From the NCBI GenBank assembly GCA_003445125.1, contig DLVP01000027.1:1-7484 (forward strand): DNA of 7,484 nucleotides, in the 5' to 3' direction. Position numbers and translations under genes: made by a program. Below, one piece after another: positions 6,544-7,484 of this stretch. The first letter of the stretch is position 1. The number at the start of each line of letters is the position of its first letter. The stretch is from Oscillospiraceae bacterium (lineage in GTDB: Bacteria; Bacillota; Clostridia; Oscillospirales; Ruminococcaceae). The notes beneath the pieces are model-generated. The model did no database searches. It saw nothing but the letters and a program-made list of their open reading frames with translations, and was not told where the DNA came from.

Positions 6544-7484
6544 TCAGAAATCGATTTTTTCTTCGATGAAGGCGACCAGTTGATCCATGGGGATTCTCTC
6601 CTGTGCCATGGTGTCGCGGTCACGCACGGTCACACAACCGTCGGTTTCACTGTCGAAGTCGTAAGTGATGCAGAACGGCGTGCCGATTTCGTCCTGGCGG
6701 CGGTAACGCTTGCCGATGGAACCTGCATCGTCGAAATCAATCATGAAATGACGGGACAGCTTGGCAAACAGTTCGCGCGCCGGTTCGCTCAGCTTCTTGG
6801 ACAGCGGCAGGATGCACGCTTTGAACGGTGCAAGTGCCGGATGCAGGTGAAGTACCACACGGGTGTCGCCTTCGCCGACGGTTTCCTCGTCGTAAGCATC
6901 GCACAAAAACGCCAGCGTCACGCGGTCGGCGCCCAACGACGGCTCGACCACATAAGGAATGTAACGCTCGTTAGTTTCCTGATCAAAGTAATCCAGCGAT
7001 TTTCCGGAATGATTCATGTGCTGCTTCAGGTCAAAATCGGTGCGGTCGGCGATGCCCCACAGCTCGCCCCATCCGAACGGGAACAAAAATTCGATGTCCG
7101 TGGTGCCCTTGGAGTAATGCGCCAGTTCCTTCGGATCGTGGTCACGCATATGCAGGTTTTCCTCGCGGATACCGAGATTGAGCAGCCAGTTTTTGCAGTA
7201 ATCCTTCCAATAAGCAAACCATTCTAAATCGGTGTTTGGTTTACAGAAGAATTCCATTTCCATTTGTTCAAATTCTCTTGTACGGAATGTAAAGTTACCC
7301 GGTGTGATCTCGTTACGGAATGATTTACCGATCTGACCAATACCAAATGGAAGTTTCTTTCTTGAAGTTCTCTGTACATTCTTAAAGTTTACGAAGATTC
7401 CCTGTGCTGTCTCAGGACGAAGATAAACAACGTTCTTTGCATCTTCTGTTACACCCTGGAATGTCTTGAACATCAGGTTAAACT
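6544..7484 (-). CDS. glyS: Glycine--tRNA ligase (homodimeric, class II), N-terminal part outside window
   Basis: The C-terminal 312 residues are present; the full protein is usually about 460, so roughly the first 150 (including motif 1) lie beyond the right edge. It charges tRNA-Gly with glycine in the cytoplasm. Visible hallmarks of the alpha2 type: [17 protein letters not shown] near the start of the fragment, class II motif 2 [24 protein letters not shown], the glycine-pocket region [31 protein letters not shown], motif 3 [14 protein letters not shown], then an anticodon-binding domain ([23 protein letters not shown]...[25 protein letters not shown]). This form is also called glyQS. No internal break is seen in the reading frame. 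Base composition changes sharply at about 7195-7230: codons to the right (5' in the gene) favour ACA, AGA, GTA and TCA, those to the left ACC, CGC and CTG. The protein stays intact across the join. Confidence 0.97.
   Translation of the reverse strand, partial: FNLMFKTFQGVTEDAKNVVYLRPETAQGIFVNFKNVQRTSRKKLPFGIGQIGKSFRNEITPGNFTFRTREFEQMEMEFFCKPNTDLEWFAYWKDYCKNWLLNLGIREENLHMRDHDPKELAHYSKGTTDIEFLFPFGWGELWGIADRTDFDLKQHMNHSGKSLDYFDQETNERYIPYVVEPSLGADRVTLAFLCDAYDEETVGEGDTRVVLHLHPALAPFKACILPLSKKLSEPARELFAKLSRHFMIDFDDAGSIGKRYRRQDEIGTPFCITYDFDSETDGCVTVRDRDTMAQERIPMDQLVAFIEEKIDF
7201..7484. other. AT-rich segment of foreign codon style inside the glycyl-tRNA synthetase gene
   Basis: Counting by eye, 7201-7484 has about 108 G or C in 284 bases (38%), whereas 6721-7200 of the same gene has about 267 in 480 (56%). 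In the AT-rich part six of eight Thr codons are ACA and Arg alternates AGA with CGT; these choices almost vanish to the left. The change falls in a strongly conserved protein region, where homologous recombination or a read mis-join would be easiest. Confidence 0.7.

Overview
The window looks like chromosome from a Gram-positive, moderate-GC member of the Clostridia (Oscillospirales/Ruminococcaceae-like). The reasons are strong GGAGG-type ribosome sites, short lipoprotein signals, an alpha2-type glycyl-tRNA synthetase, Big_2 surface domains, and a DUF4358/MBOAT/DHHW gene set typical of gut Firmicutes. The lineage is inferred from gene content and style only. There are seven genes and almost no spare DNA; the longest gap is about 160 bp. 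No tRNA, rRNA, CRISPR array, insertion sequence or phage gene was seen.

Left part (1-2838, minus strand): a tight operon, in transcription order a DUF4358 lipoprotein, an MBOAT membrane O-acyltransferase, and a DHHW (AlgX/AlgJ-like) protein that runs off the left edge. Gaps are 2 and 12 bp. By analogy with AlgI plus AlgX/AlgJ, the MBOAT would pass acetyl groups across the membrane and the DHHW protein would attach them to a surface polysaccharide. The role of the DUF4358 lipoprotein is unknown. A candidate structured 5' leader precedes the operon.

Middle part (2945-4739, minus strand): a probable three-gene unit of a small three-helix membrane protein, an ECF sigma factor and a single-pass membrane protein that is very likely its anti-sigma factor (4-bp overlap). 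It starts at a clear SigA-type promoter and ends at a very strong hairpin terminator.

Right part (4746-7484): reading right, a textbook SigA promoter drives a secreted lipoprotein with a CE3-like SGNH esterase domain, a Big_2 domain and a C-terminal beta-sandwich-like domain, a plausible carbohydrate de-acetylase. Its terminator sits back to back with that of the convergent glycyl-tRNA synthetase gene, whose 5' end is cut by the window edge.

Taken together this is a cell-envelope modification neighbourhood: a putative acetylation 'writer' operon, an envelope-stress type regulator and a putative acetyl 'eraser'. That link is inference. The most striking oddity is that the last ~280 bases, inside the tRNA synthetase gene, switch abruptly to about 38% GC with a different codon style, against about 56% in the rest of the gene. 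This suggests a mosaic gene or a chimeric contig.
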